Below are positions 27,704 to 37,229 of a DNA stretch of 64,000 nucleotides, one piece after another. Below the pieces are notes generated by a model. It saw only the letters and a program-made list of their open reading frames with translations, had not been told where the DNA came from and searched no databases. Both the position numbers and the translations under genes were made by a program. Each line of letters begins with the position of its first letter. The first letter of the stretch is position 1. The DNA is from Pseudomonas gregormendelii (lineage in GTDB: Bacteria > Pseudomonadota > Gammaproteobacteria > Pseudomonadales > Pseudomonadaceae), in NCBI RefSeq assembly GCF_017114825.1, contig NZ_JADEVO010000020.1, forward strand, positions 1-64,000, read 5' to 3'.

Positions 27704-28495
27704 TTATCGAGCTGACAGGAACGCCACGACGCGCTCGCTGAATGCTGCGCCGGCCTGGACGTTGGACAGGTGGGCGGCATGGAACTCGGCGTATTCGGCG
27801 CCGGCCACGTGCTCCTGAATGAAGTGACTACCCGCTGGCGGCGTGACCGCATCTCCAGAGCCTGCAATGACCAGCAGCGGCACCTTGATCGAGCCCAGTT
27901 GATCACGGAAATCGGCATCACGCACCGCAGCGCAATTGGCGGCATAACCTTCAGGCGAAGTGGCTGCGAGCATGTCGGTAATGCGGCTGGCGACAGCAGG
28001 ATTGGCCGAGGCGAAGTCCGGGGTGAACCAGCGCGCAATCGACGCATCCCGCAGGGCGACCATGGCCGCTGCACCATCACGCAGGACGGTTTCAATGCGC
28101 GGGTTCCACACCGACGGATCACCGATTTTCGCTGCGGTGTTGCACACCACCAGCTTGAGCAGGCGATCACCGGCATTGATCCCCAACCACTGGCCGATCA
28201 AACCGCCCATCGACAGGCCACAAAAATGCGCGCGCTCGATGTTCAGGGCATCGAGCAGCGCCAGGACGTCGTGCCCCAGTTGCTCAATGCTGTACGGGCC
28301 CGGCGTCACCAGGGATTTCCCGTGACCTCGGGTATCGAACCGCAGTACCCGGAAGTGCTCGGTGAACGCGGCCATCTGCGCGTCCCACATATGCAGGTCG
28401 GTGCCCAGCGAGTTGGAGAGCACCAGCACCGGCGCATCCTGCGGTCCGTCGAGTTGGTAATGCAGTTCGCCCTCGGCGAGTTGTACAAAAGCCAC
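27704..28495 (-). CDS. pcaD: 3-oxoadipate enol-lactonase PcaD
   Basis: 263-residue alpha/beta hydrolase that opens beta-ketoadipate enol-lactone to beta-ketoadipate. The nucleophile elbow is CGLSMGG; the oxyanion-side strand reads LVLSNSLGTDLHMWD and the FDTRGHGKS motif follows. It sits between pcaB (11 bp) and pcaC (11 bp) on the same strand. Cytoplasmic, no signal peptide. Confidence 0.95.
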   Translation of the reverse strand: MAFVQLAEGELHYQLDGPQDAPVLVLSNSLGTDLHMWDAQMAAFTEHFRVLRFDTRGHGKSLVTPGPYSIEQLGHDVLALLDALNIERAHFCGLSMGGLIGQWLGINAGDRLLKLVVCNTAAKIGDPSVWNPRIETVLRDGAAAMVALRDASIARWFTPDFASANPAVASRITDMLAATSPEGYAANCAAVRDADFRDQLGSIKVPLLVIAGSGDAVTPPAGSHFIQEHVAGAEYAEFHAAHLSNVQAGAAFSERVVAFLSAR

Positions 28496-28506
28496 AGCAA
28501 TCTCCT

Positions 28507-29871
28507 TCAGGCAGTTAATCCAGAATGTTCAGCCACCGCTCGCTCGACCCAGGTTCGGGCCTGACCGAGGTAGTGGGCAGGGTTCAACAGATGATCCAGT
28601 TCAGCCCCAGACAGCTGGGCAGTGACTTGCGGCTCTTCGCCAAGGACTGCGCGCAGGTGCCGTTGCTGGGCGACAGCACGTTTGCAGCATTGCTCCAGCA
28701 CATGGTGCGCGGTATCACGCCCCACCCGCTGGGCAAGGACAATGCTCACGGCTTCGGCGAGCACCAGCCCCTGGGTCAGGTCGAGGTTGCGGGTCATGCG
28801 TTCGGCGTCTACTTCCAGGCCGGCCGCCATCAGCAGCGCCTGCTTCAGGCTGCCGGACACCAGGCAACAAATCTCTGGCAGGGTTTCCCATTCGGCATGC
28901 CACAAGCCCAGGCTGCGCTCGTGCTCTTGCGGCATTGCACTGAACAGGGTCGAGATCAGGCCGGGCACCCGCGTGGCCGCACCGATGAGCACTGCGGCGC
29001 CCACCGGATTGCGCTTGTGCGGCATGGTCGAGGAGCCGCCTTTACCTGGTGCCGAGGGCTCGAAAACCTCCCCTGCTTCAGTCTGCATCAGCAGACTGAC
29101 ATCGCGCCCCAACTTGCCCAGGCTGCCGGCGATCAACCCCAGTACGGAACCGAACTCCACCAGGCGATCTCGCTGGGTGTGCCAGGGTTGATCCGGCAAG
29201 CCCAGTTGCAGTTCCTTGGCCAGCGCCTGGGCAATCGGCAGCGCTTGGTCGCCGAGAGCAGCCAGGGTTCCGGAGGCGCCACCAAATTGCAGCACCAGCA
29301 GGCGCGGCTTGAGTTCTTGCAGGCGTTGACGGCTGCGGGTCACCGCCCCCAGCCAACCGGAGATCTTCATGCCCAGAGTGACGGGCGTGGCATGTTGCAG
29401 CCAGGTCCGGCCAGCCAACGGCGTGGCAACATAGCGTTCGGCCTGAGTCGAGAGGATTGCACCCAGCTGTGCCAGGTCACTTTCGATCAGCTCCAGCGCC
29501 CGGCGCAGTTGCAGCACCAGGCCGGTGTCCATCACGTCCTGGCTGGTTGCGCCAAGATGCACATAACGTTCGGCGTCGGCATCGGTCGCCGCGATCTGTT
29601 TGCCCAGGGCTTTAACCAGCGGGATGGCCGAATTGCCCGCTGTGGCAATGGCCTCGCCGAGCGCTGCAAAGTCGTAGAGTCCGGCCCGGCAAGCCGCCTG
29701 GATCGGCGCCACAGCAGTCTGCGGGATCAGGCCGACTGTTGCCTCGGCCCGAGCCAGCGCCGACTCGAAGTCGAGCATCGCCTGGACGCGCCCCTGATCG
29801 CAGAACACTTCGCGCATGTCGCGGGCAGTGAAATAGGCATCGAACAACTGATTGCCCGGTCGCTCGTTCAT
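28507..29871 (-). CDS. pcaB: 3-carboxy-cis,cis-muconate cycloisomerase PcaB
   Basis: 454-residue member of the fumarase/aspartase superfamily that lactonises 3-carboxy-cis,cis-muconate. The superfamily signature GGSSTMPHKRNP is present, as are LGATSQDVMDTG and TPLAGRTWLQHATPVTLG. It lies 45 bp after pcaT and 11 bp before pcaD. The product is 4-carboxymuconolactone, the substrate of PcaC two genes downstream. Confidence 0.95.
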   Translation of the reverse strand: MNERPGNQLFDAYFTARDMREVFCDQGRVQAMLDFESALARAEATVGLIPQTAVAPIQAACRAGLYDFAALGEAIATAGNSAIPLVKALGKQIAATDADAERYVHLGATSQDVMDTGLVLQLRRALELIESDLAQLGAILSTQAERYVATPLAGRTWLQHATPVTLGMKISGWLGAVTRSRQRLQELKPRLLVLQFGGASGTLAALGDQALPIAQALAKELQLGLPDQPWHTQRDRLVEFGSVLGLIAGSLGKLGRDVSLLMQTEAGEVFEPSAPGKGGSSTMPHKRNPVGAAVLIGAATRVPGLISTLFSAMPQEHERSLGLWHAEWETLPEICCLVSGSLKQALLMAAGLEVDAERMTRNLDLTQGLVLAEAVSIVLAQRVGRDTAHHVLEQCCKRAVAQQRHLRAVLGEEPQVTAQLSGAELDHLLNPAHYLGQARTWVERAVAEHSGLTA

Positions 29872-29916
29872 AAACTATCCCTGCAAGCGTGGGCCGTTCA
29901 GGCCCACGGGTAAATA

Positions 29917-31221
29917 TCAAAGGTCGTGGTGCAAGTATTTCGCCTGTTTCGGCAGGCGCAGGCTGAACAGGAACGCCACCGCCATCATCACCGTCACGTA
30001 CCAGTAGAAGGAGTTTTCCATGCCCACGGCCTTGAGGCTCAGCGCCACATACTCGGCCGACCCGCCGAAAATTGCATTTGCCACCGCATACGCCAGGCCC
30101 ACGCCCAATGCGCGTACTTCCGGCGGGAACATCTCGGCTTTAACCAAGCCACTGATGGAGGTGTAGAAACTCACGATCGCCAGTGCCACGGTAATCAGCA
30201 CAAACGCCAGGAAAGGACTGCTGACACTTTTCAGGCTGAGCAGGATCGGCACGGTGCACAGGGTCCCGAGGGCGCCGAACCAGAGCATCGAGTTGCGCCG
30301 GCCGATCTTGTCCGCGAGCATGCCGAACAGCGGCTGCATGCACATGTACAGGAACAGCGCGCCGGTCATGATGTAGCTGGCCGTCTTGGCGTGCATGCCG
30401 GCGGTATTCACCAGGTATTTCTGCATGTACGTGGTAAACGTGTAGAAAATCAGCGAACCACCGGCGGTGTAGCCCAGCACGGTGATAAACGCAGCTTTAT
30501 GATCTCGGAACAGCGCACGGATACTGCCGGCGTCCTTGTTCTCGCGCATTTCCTTGCTGCTGGTTTCCTTCAACGAACGGCGCAGGAACAGCGAAATCAG
30601 CGCCGCCACCGCACCGACCACGAACGGGATCCGCCAGCCGTAGGCACGCAGGTCATCCTCGGTGAGAAATTGCTGCAGCACCACAACCAGCGACACCGCG
30701 AGCAACTGGCCGCCAATCAGCGTCACGTACTGGAACGAGGCGAAGAATCCGCGCTGGCCCTTGAGAGCGACTTCACTCATGTAGGTAGCGGTGGTGCCGT
30801 ATTCGCCGCCAACCGACAGGCCCTGCAGCAAACGGGCGAACAGCAGCATGATCGGCGCCCAGACGCCAATGTCCTTGTAGGTCGGCAGGCAGGCAATGAG
30901 CAAGGAGCCGAAGCACATCATCAGAATCGATATCAGCATCGAATTCTTGCGCCCGTGCTTGTCCGCGACGCGACCGAAGATCCAGCCGCCGATGGGCCGC
31001 ATCAGGAACCCGGCAGCGAACACGCCCGCCGTGTTGACCAGTTGCACGGTCGGGTTGTCGGACGGGAAAAACGCCGGGGCGAAGTAGATGGCGCAGAAGG
31101 CGTAAACGTAGAAGTCGAACCATTCAACGAGGTTGCCCGAGGAGGCGCCAACAATTGCGAAGATTCGTTTTTTACGCTCTTCGCCGGTGTAGTGCGCTGG
31201 AGTAGCGGTGGGGGTTGTCAT
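29917..31221 (-). CDS. pcaT: MHS-family dicarboxylate/beta-ketoadipate transporter PcaT
   Basis: 434-residue, 12-helix metabolite:H+ symporter with [42 protein letters not shown] and [18 protein letters not shown]. Its place between pcaG and pcaB and its KgtP-like sequence match PcaT of P. putida, which takes up beta-ketoadipate and related dicarboxylates. A strong hairpin at 31301-31329 separates it from pcaG, so its expression may be partly uncoupled from pcaHG. Confidence 0.88.
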   Translation of the reverse strand: MTTPTATPAHYTGEERKKRIFAIVGASSGNLVEWFDFYVYAFCAIYFAPAFFPSDNPTVQLVNTAGVFAAGFLMRPIGGWIFGRVADKHGRKNSMLISILMMCFGSLLIACLPTYKDIGVWAPIMLLFARLLQGLSVGGEYGTTATYMSEVALKGQRGFFASFQYVTLIGGQLLAVSLVVVLQQFLTEDDLRAYGWRIPFVVGAVAALISLFLRRSLKETSSKEMRENKDAGSIRALFRDHKAAFITVLGYTAGGSLIFYTFTTYMQKYLVNTAGMHAKTASYIMTGALFLYMCMQPLFGMLADKIGRRNSMLWFGALGTLCTVPILLSLKSVSSPFLAFVLITVALAIVSFYTSISGLVKAEMFPPEVRALGVGLAYAVANAIFGGSAEYVALSLKAVGMENSFYWYVTVMMAVAFLFSLRLPKQAKYLHHDL

Positions 31222-31300
31222 TGTTTTTCACTCTTTGGGGACAGTGACAGTCTAGACATACTTTGCAACAGTCCCGTTCCGCAGATGCATCAGGCAAAGC

Positions 31301-31329
31301 AATCCCGTGTGGGGAACCCGCACGGGATT
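31301..31329 (-). terminator. Intercistronic hairpin between pcaG and pcaT
   Basis: AATCCCGTG (31301-31309) and CACGGGATT (31321-31329) form a perfect 9-bp stem with an 11-nt loop. Read leftward, no U-run follows (GCTTTGCC), so it is more likely a processing or attenuation element than a full terminator. Confidence 0.4.
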
Positions 31330-31345
31330 AACATTTGCGGGGTTC

Positions 31346-31912
31346 TCAATAATCGAAGAACACCGTCTCCGCCTCAGTGCCCTGCAAAATCACATTCCAC
31401 TGGTACACGCCGGCCGCGTCCTGCTTCGCCAGCAAGGTGCTGCGGCGCTCCGCAGGTACGCACTCCAGCAGCGAATCATCGACGTTCGCCGGCTCGCCAT
31501 CGAAGTAAATCCGTGTCAGCAGATGCTTCACCAGCCCGCGGGCGAACACCAGCACCACCAGATGCGGCGCCTGGGTTGTGCCTTTCAGGCCTTGCACGGT
31601 ACCTGGCTTGATCGTGGTAAAGCGGAAGCGCCCCTGCGCATCCACCGGTATCCGGCCAAACCCTTCGAAGTTCGGGTCCAGCGCCTTGGCCTGGTCATCT
31701 TCCGGGTGATCGTATTTGCCAGCGGCATTGGCCTGCCAGATTTCCAGCATGGCGTCGTTGACGAAGTCTCCGTTGCCGTCCACCACCTGCCCGCTGATGG
31801 CGACGCGCTGGCCCAAGGTCTGTTCGACGGTCAGGTCTTCGCGGTTCAGCCAGGTCAGGCCGATGTGGTAATAGGGTCCGACGGTGTGGGATGTGGTCGC
31901 GTTGAGCGTCAT
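31346..31912 (-). CDS. pcaG: Protocatechuate 3,4-dioxygenase alpha subunit PcaG
   Basis: 188-residue intradiol dioxygenase subunit. It shares the beta-sandwich fold of PcaH (HTVGPYYHIGLTWLN; AMLEIWQANAAGKYDHPED; GRFRFTTIKPGTVQG) but lacks the full set of iron ligands; it contributes to the active-site cavity of the (alpha-beta-Fe)n enzyme that opens the ring of protocatechuate. I chose the ATG at 31912 (MTLNATTSHTVGPYYH), which leaves a 1-bp gap after pcaH; the longer frame from 31978 would overlap pcaH. Confidence 0.94.
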   Translation of the reverse strand: MTLNATTSHTVGPYYHIGLTWLNREDLTVEQTLGQRVAISGQVVDGNGDFVNDAMLEIWQANAAGKYDHPEDDQAKALDPNFEGFGRIPVDAQGRFRFTTIKPGTVQGLKGTTQAPHLVVLVFARGLVKHLLTRIYFDGEPANVDDSLLECVPAERRSTLLAKQDAAGVYQWNVILQGTEAETVFFDY

Positions 31913-31913
31913 C

Positions 31914-32618
31914 TTATTTCTCCATCGGCGTGGCTTCGCGGCCGCGCAAAACGATGTCCCAGCGGTAACCGAGGGCATAGGAAGGGATGGTTTTCTCCAG
32001 ATCGAAACTGGCGATCAAGCGCTCTTTGGCGCTGGTATCCGGTACGCAGTTGTAGATCGGGTCATACGCCAGCAGCGGGTCGCCCGGGAAGTACATCTGG
32101 GTGACCAGACGCGTCAGGATGCTTGGCCCGAACAGCGAGAAATGGATATGCGCAGGGCGCCAGGCATTGTGGTGGTTGCCCCACGGATAAGCACCCGGCT
32201 TGATGGTCTGGAACTGGTACCAGCCTTCAGCATCGGTCACGGTGCGACCGGTGCCGGTGAAGTTCGGGTCCAGCGGCGCGTCGTGCAGGTCACGCGCATG
32301 GTTGTAGCGCCCGGCGGCGTTGGCCTGCCAGATTTCCACCAGGATACCCGGCACCGGCAGGCCGTCTTCGTCCAGCACGCGACCATGGACAATGATGCGC
32401 TCACCCTGGGGTTCGCCCGAATGTTGCGCGGTCAGGTCGTTGTCCTGGGCTTGGATACGCTCGGCACCGATGGTCGGACCGGTGATCTCCGACAACGAGT
32501 GCGGCAAAAACACCAACGGCTGCGACGGCGCGCGCAGGTTGGTGGATTGATAGGCCGGGTGCAGGTAGGCCGGTTGAGTGCCCTCCTGCGGGCGGCGGTA
32601 ACCAGGCTTGTCAGTCAT
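31914..32618 (-). CDS. pcaH: Protocatechuate 3,4-dioxygenase beta subunit PcaH
   Basis: 234-residue iron-bearing subunit. The four Fe(III) ligands can be placed: Tyr105 (GRYNH), Tyr144 (PGAYPWGNHH), His157 and His159 (RPAHIHF); all are offset by three residues from the P. putida numbering, which supports the assignment. With PcaG it converts protocatechuate to 3-carboxy-cis,cis-muconate. It lies 20 bp after pcaF and 1 bp before pcaG, so here the dioxygenase is part of the central pca cluster. Confidence 0.95.
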   Translation of the reverse strand: MTDKPGYRRPQEGTQPAYLHPAYQSTNLRAPSQPLVFLPHSLSEITGPTIGAERIQAQDNDLTAQHSGEPQGERIIVHGRVLDEDGLPVPGILVEIWQANAAGRYNHARDLHDAPLDPNFTGTGRTVTDAEGWYQFQTIKPGAYPWGNHHNAWRPAHIHFSLFGPSILTRLVTQMYFPGDPLLAYDPIYNCVPDTSAKERLIASFDLEKTIPSYALGYRWDIVLRGREATPMEK

Positions 32619-32638
32619 TACGCTTTCCTCTGTTCTTG

Positions 32639-33844
32639 TTAACTGACGCGTTCAATCGCCAGGGCCAGGCCTTGGCCGACGCCGACACACATGGTCGCCA
32701 GGCCCTTGCTGCCGCCGGTTTTTTCCAGTTGATGCAAGGCCGTGAGTACCAGGCGCGCACCGCTCATGCCTAACGGATGGCCCAGGGCAATGGCGCCGCC
32801 GTTCGGGTTGACCTGAGGTGCGTCGTCCGCCAACCCCAGCTCGCGCAGGACGGCGAGGCCCTGGCTGGCAAATGCTTCGTTGAGTTCGATCACGTCGAAG
32901 TCGCTGACGGCCAGGCCCAGGCGTTCGGTCAACTTGCGCACCGCCGGCACCGGGCCGATGCCCATGACCCGAGGTGCAACACCGGCACTCGACATCCCCA
33001 GCACTTTCGCACGAGCCGTCAGGCCGTGTTTCCTTACAGCGTCGGCCGATGCCAGGATCAATGCCGCTGCGCCGTCATTTACGCCTGAAGCGTTGCCGGC
33101 AGTAACCGTTTTGTCCGCACCGTTAACCGGTTTGAGCCTGGCCAGGGTTTCCAGGGTAGTGTCGCCGCGAGGATGCTCGTCCTGGCTGACCACTGTTTCA
33201 CCCTTTTTGTGGGCAATGCGCACTTCGATGATTTCTTCTGCGAAATAGCCGGCTGCCTGGGCAGCGGCGGTCCGTTGCTGGCTGCGCAGTGCGAACGCGT
33301 CCTGATCTTCGCGCGAGACTTCATAATCGTCGGCGACGTTGTCAGCAGTCTGCGGCATTGCATCCACACCGTACTGGGCTTTCATCAACGGGTTGATGAA
33401 ACGCCAGCCGATAGTGGTGTCTTCCAGCTTCATGCTGCGAGAAAACGCGGCATCGGCCTTGCCCATCACGAACGGTGCCCGGGACATCGACTCCACCCCG
33501 CCGGCGATGGCCAGTTCCATTTCACCACTGGCAATCGCCCGAAACGCGGTGCCGATGGCGTCCATGCCCGAAGCGCAGAGGCGGTTGAGCGTAACGCCCG
33601 GAATGGACTCCGGCAGCCCGGCCAACAGCAAGGCCATGCGTGCGACGTTGCGGTTGTCTTCGCCGGCCTGGTTGGCACAGCCGAGGAATACCTCGTCCAC
33701 TGCGTTCCAGTCGACTGATGGATTGCGCTCCATCAAAGCCTTGATCGGCACGGCGGCCAAGTCATCGGCGCGGACCGCCGACAGTCCGCCACCGAAGCGG
33801 CCGATAGGGGTGCGAATCGCGTCGCAGATAAAAACGTCACGCAT
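32639..33844 (-). CDS. pcaF: Beta-ketoadipyl-CoA thiolase PcaF
   Basis: 401-residue thiolase that splits beta-ketoadipyl-CoA into succinyl-CoA and acetyl-CoA, the last step of the pathway. The acyl-accepting Cys90 is in NRLCASGMD; the C-terminal motifs [19 protein letters not shown] (His) and [13 protein letters not shown] (second Cys) are intact. Its ATG overlaps the pcaJ stop by one base (TGATG), so pcaI-pcaJ-pcaF are translationally coupled. Confidence 0.94.
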   Translation of the reverse strand: MRDVFICDAIRTPIGRFGGGLSAVRADDLAAVPIKALMERNPSVDWNAVDEVFLGCANQAGEDNRNVARMALLLAGLPESIPGVTLNRLCASGMDAIGTAFRAIASGEMELAIAGGVESMSRAPFVMGKADAAFSRSMKLEDTTIGWRFINPLMKAQYGVDAMPQTADNVADDYEVSREDQDAFALRSQQRTAAAQAAGYFAEEIIEVRIAHKKGETVVSQDEHPRGDTTLETLARLKPVNGADKTVTAGNASGVNDGAAALILASADAVRKHGLTARAKVLGMSSAGVAPRVMGIGPVPAVRKLTERLGLAVSDFDVIELNEAFASQGLAVLRELGLADDAPQVNPNGGAIALGHPLGMSGARLVLTALHQLEKTGGSKGLATMCVGVGQGLALAIERVS

Positions 33845-34623
33845 CAGGCTTCTCCGGGGGCTTGGCCATGGGCGGCTGCGGTGCGGGCTTCCAGATCCCT
33901 GAGCGCCTTGAGTTCGACTTCAGTAGGCTCGGCGGTGTGCTCGACGGTTTCGGCGAAGCGAATGGCCCAGCCGGTGGCCGCCACCACTTGCTCGCGGGTC
34001 ACGCCTGGGTGCAATGCGGTCACCACAAATTCGTGAGTGCCCTCTTCAGGTTCCATGATGCACAGGTCGGTAATGATGCCTACAGGACCGGCACCCGGCA
34101 GGCCCAGGCGTTTACGCGAATCGCCGCCCTCGCCATGACCCACCGAGGTGATGAAGTCCAGCTTGTCGACGAACGAGCGTGACGACTGTTTGAGGATAAT
34201 CAATACGCTCTTGGCCGAGCCGGCAATTTCCGGAGCACCGCCGGCACCCGGCAGACGGACCTTGGGTGAATGGTAGTCGCCGACCACGGTGGTATTGATG
34301 TTGCCGAAGCGATCGACCTGCGCGGCGCCGAGGAAGCCGACGTCGATGCGCCCGCCCTGCAGCCAGTAGCGAAAGATCTCACCGGTGGGCACGACAGTGT
34401 CAGCAGTTTCCGCCAGTTCACCGTCACCAATCGACAGCGGCAGCACACTAGGCTTGGCACCGATCGGGCCGGATTCGTAGATCAGCACGACATCAGGCGA
34501 CGATGTCAGGCGTGCCAGGTTGGCGGCTTTGGAAGGCAGGCCAATGCCGACGAAACACACCGAACCGTTCTTCAAGCGGCGGGCGGCAGCGACGGTCATC
34601 ATTTCATTGGTGGTGTAAGTCAT
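33844..34623 (-). CDS. pcaJ: 3-oxoadipate CoA-transferase subunit B PcaJ
   Basis: 259-residue beta subunit of the succinyl-CoA:3-oxoadipate CoA-transferase. The class I CoA-transferase active-site glutamate lies in the [16 protein letters not shown] region; the N-terminal [20 protein letters not shown] is also typical. It pairs with PcaI, whose stop overlaps this ATG by one base (TAATG), and its own stop overlaps pcaF. Confidence 0.94.
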   Translation of the reverse strand: MTYTTNEMMTVAAARRLKNGSVCFVGIGLPSKAANLARLTSSPDVVLIYESGPIGAKPSVLPLSIGDGELAETADTVVPTGEIFRYWLQGGRIDVGFLGAAQVDRFGNINTTVVGDYHSPKVRLPGAGGAPEIAGSAKSVLIILKQSSRSFVDKLDFITSVGHGEGGDSRKRLGLPGAGPVGIITDLCIMEPEEGTHEFVVTALHPGVTREQVVAATGWAIRFAETVEHTAEPTEVELKALRDLEARTAAAHGQAPGEA

Positions 34624-35480
34624 TACTTGGCCTCCGAAGCAGCGGCCAGCTTGGCCTGGAACTCGCTGAAGTCAGCGCTACCTTGGATGTATTCGTTGAT
34701 CCATGCGGTGAAAGTCTCACGGTCACGGGCGATCGGATCCCAGGCCTGGTAAAAGCGGTTGTCCCGCTCGTTGTACCCATGGGCGTAGGACGGATGCGCA
34801 CCGCCCGGTACGTGGCAGACCGCGCTGAGCGCCCAGGTGGGCAGCACGCAGGAGTTCATCGGCGCGTTCAGGTCGTCGACGATTTCTTCAACGGTGACGA
34901 TGCAACGCTTGGCTGCCAGCGCCGCTTCTTTCTGCACCCCAAGAATACCCCAGAGCAATACGTTGCCCTTGCGATCGGCTTTCTGTGCATGAATCACGGT
35001 GATGTCCGGGCGTACCGAAGGCACCGCGGCCAATACTTCGCCAGTGAAGGGGCAAGTGACCGTCTTGATCAGCGGATTGACCTTGGGCAAGTCGGAGCCG
35101 GCGTAGGCGCGCAGTACTGCGAAAGGCAGCCCGGAGGCGCCGGCAACGTAGGCGTTGGCCAGGTCGGCATGGCTGTGTTCTTCGATTTCCAGCGGGTGTG
35201 GCCAGTGCTTCTCGACCGCGTCACGCAAACGGTGCAGCGAGCCAACACCAGGGTTGCCGCCCCAGGAGAAAATCAGCTTGCGCGCGCATCCGGCTCCGAT
35301 CAACTGGTCGTAGATCAGGTCAGGTGTCATCCGTACCAGCGTCAGGTCTTTCTTGCCCTGGCGAATGATTTCGTGACCCGCCGCCGTAGGGATCAGGTGA
35401 GTGAAGCCTTCGAGCGCGACGGTATCGCCGTCGTTTACGAATTGCTTCACTGCTTCGTGCAGCGAAAGGATTTCAGCCAT
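34623..35480 (-). CDS. pcaI: 3-oxoadipate CoA-transferase subunit A PcaI
   Basis: 285-residue alpha subunit of the CoA-transferase that activates beta-ketoadipate with succinyl-CoA. Typical stretches are VKQFVNDGDTVALEGFTHLI and KLIFSWGGNPGVGSLHRLRD. I chose ATG 35480 (MAEILSLHEAVKQF), the conserved start; the frame extended to 35582 reaches into the operator region. It is the first gene of pcaIJFHG, with PcaR-like boxes at 35584-35617, about 105-135 bp upstream. Confidence 0.94.
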   Translation of the reverse strand: MAEILSLHEAVKQFVNDGDTVALEGFTHLIPTAAGHEIIRQGKKDLTLVRMTPDLIYDQLIGAGCARKLIFSWGGNPGVGSLHRLRDAVEKHWPHPLEIEEHSHADLANAYVAGASGLPFAVLRAYAGSDLPKVNPLIKTVTCPFTGEVLAAVPSVRPDITVIHAQKADRKGNVLLWGILGVQKEAALAAKRCIVTVEEIVDDLNAPMNSCVLPTWALSAVCHVPGGAHPSYAHGYNERDNRFYQAWDPIARDRETFTAWINEYIQGSADFSEFQAKLAAASEAK

Positions 35481-35583
35481 GGGGCAGGCTCCCGTTTTGT
35501 AATGAACCGACAGTGGATGAAAAGGGCGCGATGCGCGGCGCCGGAGTAACTGAAGAGTAAGCCTGCGCAATGGGCCAAACAAT

Positions 35584-35617
35584 CCGATAATCGACTGAGT
35601 GTTCGTTTATCGAACAG
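35584..35617. promoter_or_regulatory. PcaR-like boxes upstream of pcaI
   Basis: CCGATAATCGACTG (35584-35597) and GTTCGTTTATCGAACAG (35601-35617) resemble the GTTCGATAATCGCAC-type sites bound by PcaR at the P. putida pcaIJ promoter. The second is itself a near palindrome, GTTCG-(TTTAT)-CGAAC. Confidence 0.75.
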
Positions 35618-35655
35618 ATTGTTGTTGGGCTATCGTTCTACGTGACCCGCGAAAA

Positions 35656-35722
35656 ATCTCAGCCTTCGGCACCTCCTACCGGACTTCGCGCACACGTAGG
35701 AGCTGCCGCAGGCTGCGATCTT
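35656..35722. repeat. Imperfect copy of the third REP family
   Basis: CAGCCTTCGGCACCTCCTAC and an inverted GTAGGAGCTGCCGCAGGCTG flank a short loop between pcaK and the pcaI operator. It is a mutated relative of the perfect repeat at 25596-25673. Confidence 0.8.
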
Positions 35723-35741
35723 TAGCGGGCCGCAACCGGGT

Positions 35742-37088
35742 TCAGGTCGCATCCGCATGACTGACCATGCCCTTGATCACCACCGCCGCCGTCGCCAGTG
35801 CCGCCGGTATCACCAACGCCGTCAGCACCTGCTCGAAGTTCCAGCCCAGGCCCAGCAACGTCGCGCCCATCCATGCGCCGAGAATCGCGCCGAAGCGGCC
35901 AATGCCCAGCATCCACGAGACGCCCGTCGCCCGCCCCTGTGTCGGATAAAACCGCGCCGCCAGCGACGGCATGGCCGATTGCGCGCCGTTAACGCACATC
36001 CCGGCCACCAGCACCAACGTCGCCAACAACGTGATGTTGCCCAGGCTCTGCCCTACCGCGTAGGCAAACACCCCCGCCAGCAGGTAGAAAATGCCGATGA
36101 CCTTGTGCGGATTGAAGCGATCCATCGCCCAGCCCACTCCTACGGCGCTCAATACCCCGCCGAACTGAAACAACGCGCCGATGAAGGCCGCTTGTTCCAT
36201 GCTGGCGCCGCTATCGCGCATCAAGGTCGGTAACCAGCTGGTCAGCAGGTAGACAATCACCAGCCCCATGAAATAGGTGAGCCACAACAGCAACGTGCCG
36301 GTGCTGTAGGTGCCGTTGAAGATCACCGCAAACACGTTGCGGGCTTTGACGGTTTTCTGTTCCGGCACACTGAAGCTTGCAGCCTGGGCGACAACGACCG
36401 GGTCGATGGGCGCGAGGGTCTTGCGCACTTTATCGGTGCCGCGATTGCGTACCACCAGGTAACGCGCCGATTCCGGTAACCAGAACAACAGGACAACGGC
36501 GAGGATCAGCGGAAGGACCCCGCCAATAAACAACAGGCTGTGCCAGCCGAACATGGGGATCAGCTTGGCCGAGATGAACCCGCCGCCCGCCATGCCCAGG
36601 TTAAAACCGCAGAACATGCTGGTCACCAGCAAAGATTTTTTGCGCTCCGGGGTGTATTCCGACAGCAGTGTGGTCGCGTTCGGCATCCCGGCCCCCAGGC
36701 CCAGGCCCGTGAGAAACCGCAATACCAGCAGTTGGTCGACGTTGGTGCTGTAGGCCGACGCGAGGCTGAATGCGCCGAACAGCACCACCGCACCGACCAG
36801 CACCACTTTGCGTCCGAAGCGGTCAGCCAGCGGGCCGGAGCCCAATGCGCCAAACACCATGCCGATCAGGGCAGCACTCATTACCGGGCCGAGGCTGGCC
36901 CGATCGATCCCCCAGTCCTGGGACAGGGCCGGCGCGATGAAACCCATGGCCGCCGTGTCAAGGCCATCGAGAAAGACAATCAGGAAACACAGGATCACCA
37001 CTCGCCACTGGTAGCGCGAAATGGGTTGGGCATTGATGAAGGACTGCACGTCGAGGCAGTTACCTACAACAGACTGGGGCTGGTTCAT
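35742..37088 (-). CDS. pcaK: 4-hydroxybenzoate/protocatechuate transporter PcaK
   Basis: 448-residue AAHS-family MFS permease, the same length as P. putida PcaK and very similar along its whole course (SLDVQSFINAQPISRYQWRV-type start; DGLDTAAMGFIAPALSQDWG; GALGSGPLADRFGRK; WMLGIGRFGAILGAW). It imports 4-hydroxybenzoate and also serves in chemotaxis to it in P. putida. I chose ATG 37088 (MNQPQSVVGNCLD), as in P. putida, over the ATG at 37106. An inverted PcaR-type repeat lies at 37181-37212. Confidence 0.94.
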   Translation of the reverse strand: MNQPQSVVGNCLDVQSFINAQPISRYQWRVVILCFLIVFLDGLDTAAMGFIAPALSQDWGIDRASLGPVMSAALIGMVFGALGSGPLADRFGRKVVLVGAVVLFGAFSLASAYSTNVDQLLVLRFLTGLGLGAGMPNATTLLSEYTPERKKSLLVTSMFCGFNLGMAGGGFISAKLIPMFGWHSLLFIGGVLPLILAVVLLFWLPESARYLVVRNRGTDKVRKTLAPIDPVVVAQAASFSVPEQKTVKARNVFAVIFNGTYSTGTLLLWLTYFMGLVIVYLLTSWLPTLMRDSGASMEQAAFIGALFQFGGVLSAVGVGWAMDRFNPHKVIGIFYLLAGVFAYAVGQSLGNITLLATLVLVAGMCVNGAQSAMPSLAARFYPTQGRATGVSWMLGIGRFGAILGAWMGATLLGLGWNFEQVLTALVIPAALATAAVVIKGMVSHADAT

Positions 37089-37180
37089 TATTTTTATTCC
37101 ACGCAAGAACGCAGTCGAACAGGTGCCAGCCTAGTGCTGGCGCTGCGGCGACATTAATGATCCTGGGGAAACAGCGTCAA

Positions 37181-37212
37181 TTCGATAAACGCGAGTCTGT
37201 GCGTTTATCGAA
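37181..37212. promoter_or_regulatory. Perfect inverted PcaR-type operator upstream of pcaK
   Basis: TTCGATAAACGC (37181-37192) and GCGTTTATCGAA (37201-37212) are exact complements separated by 8 bp. They share the TTCGATAAWCG core of PcaR sites and lie 93-124 bp upstream of the pcaK start, just after the pcaR stop. Confidence 0.78.
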
Positions 37213-37229
37213 CACTTCGCAGCTGTGCG

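Noticed and set aside
29926..31611. 561-codon open frame on the plus strand opposite pcaT and pcaG
   Set aside because: The composition (His/Gln/Arg-rich, no hydrophobic pattern) is that of a mirror of a membrane protein gene; pcaT and pcaG on the other strand are certain.
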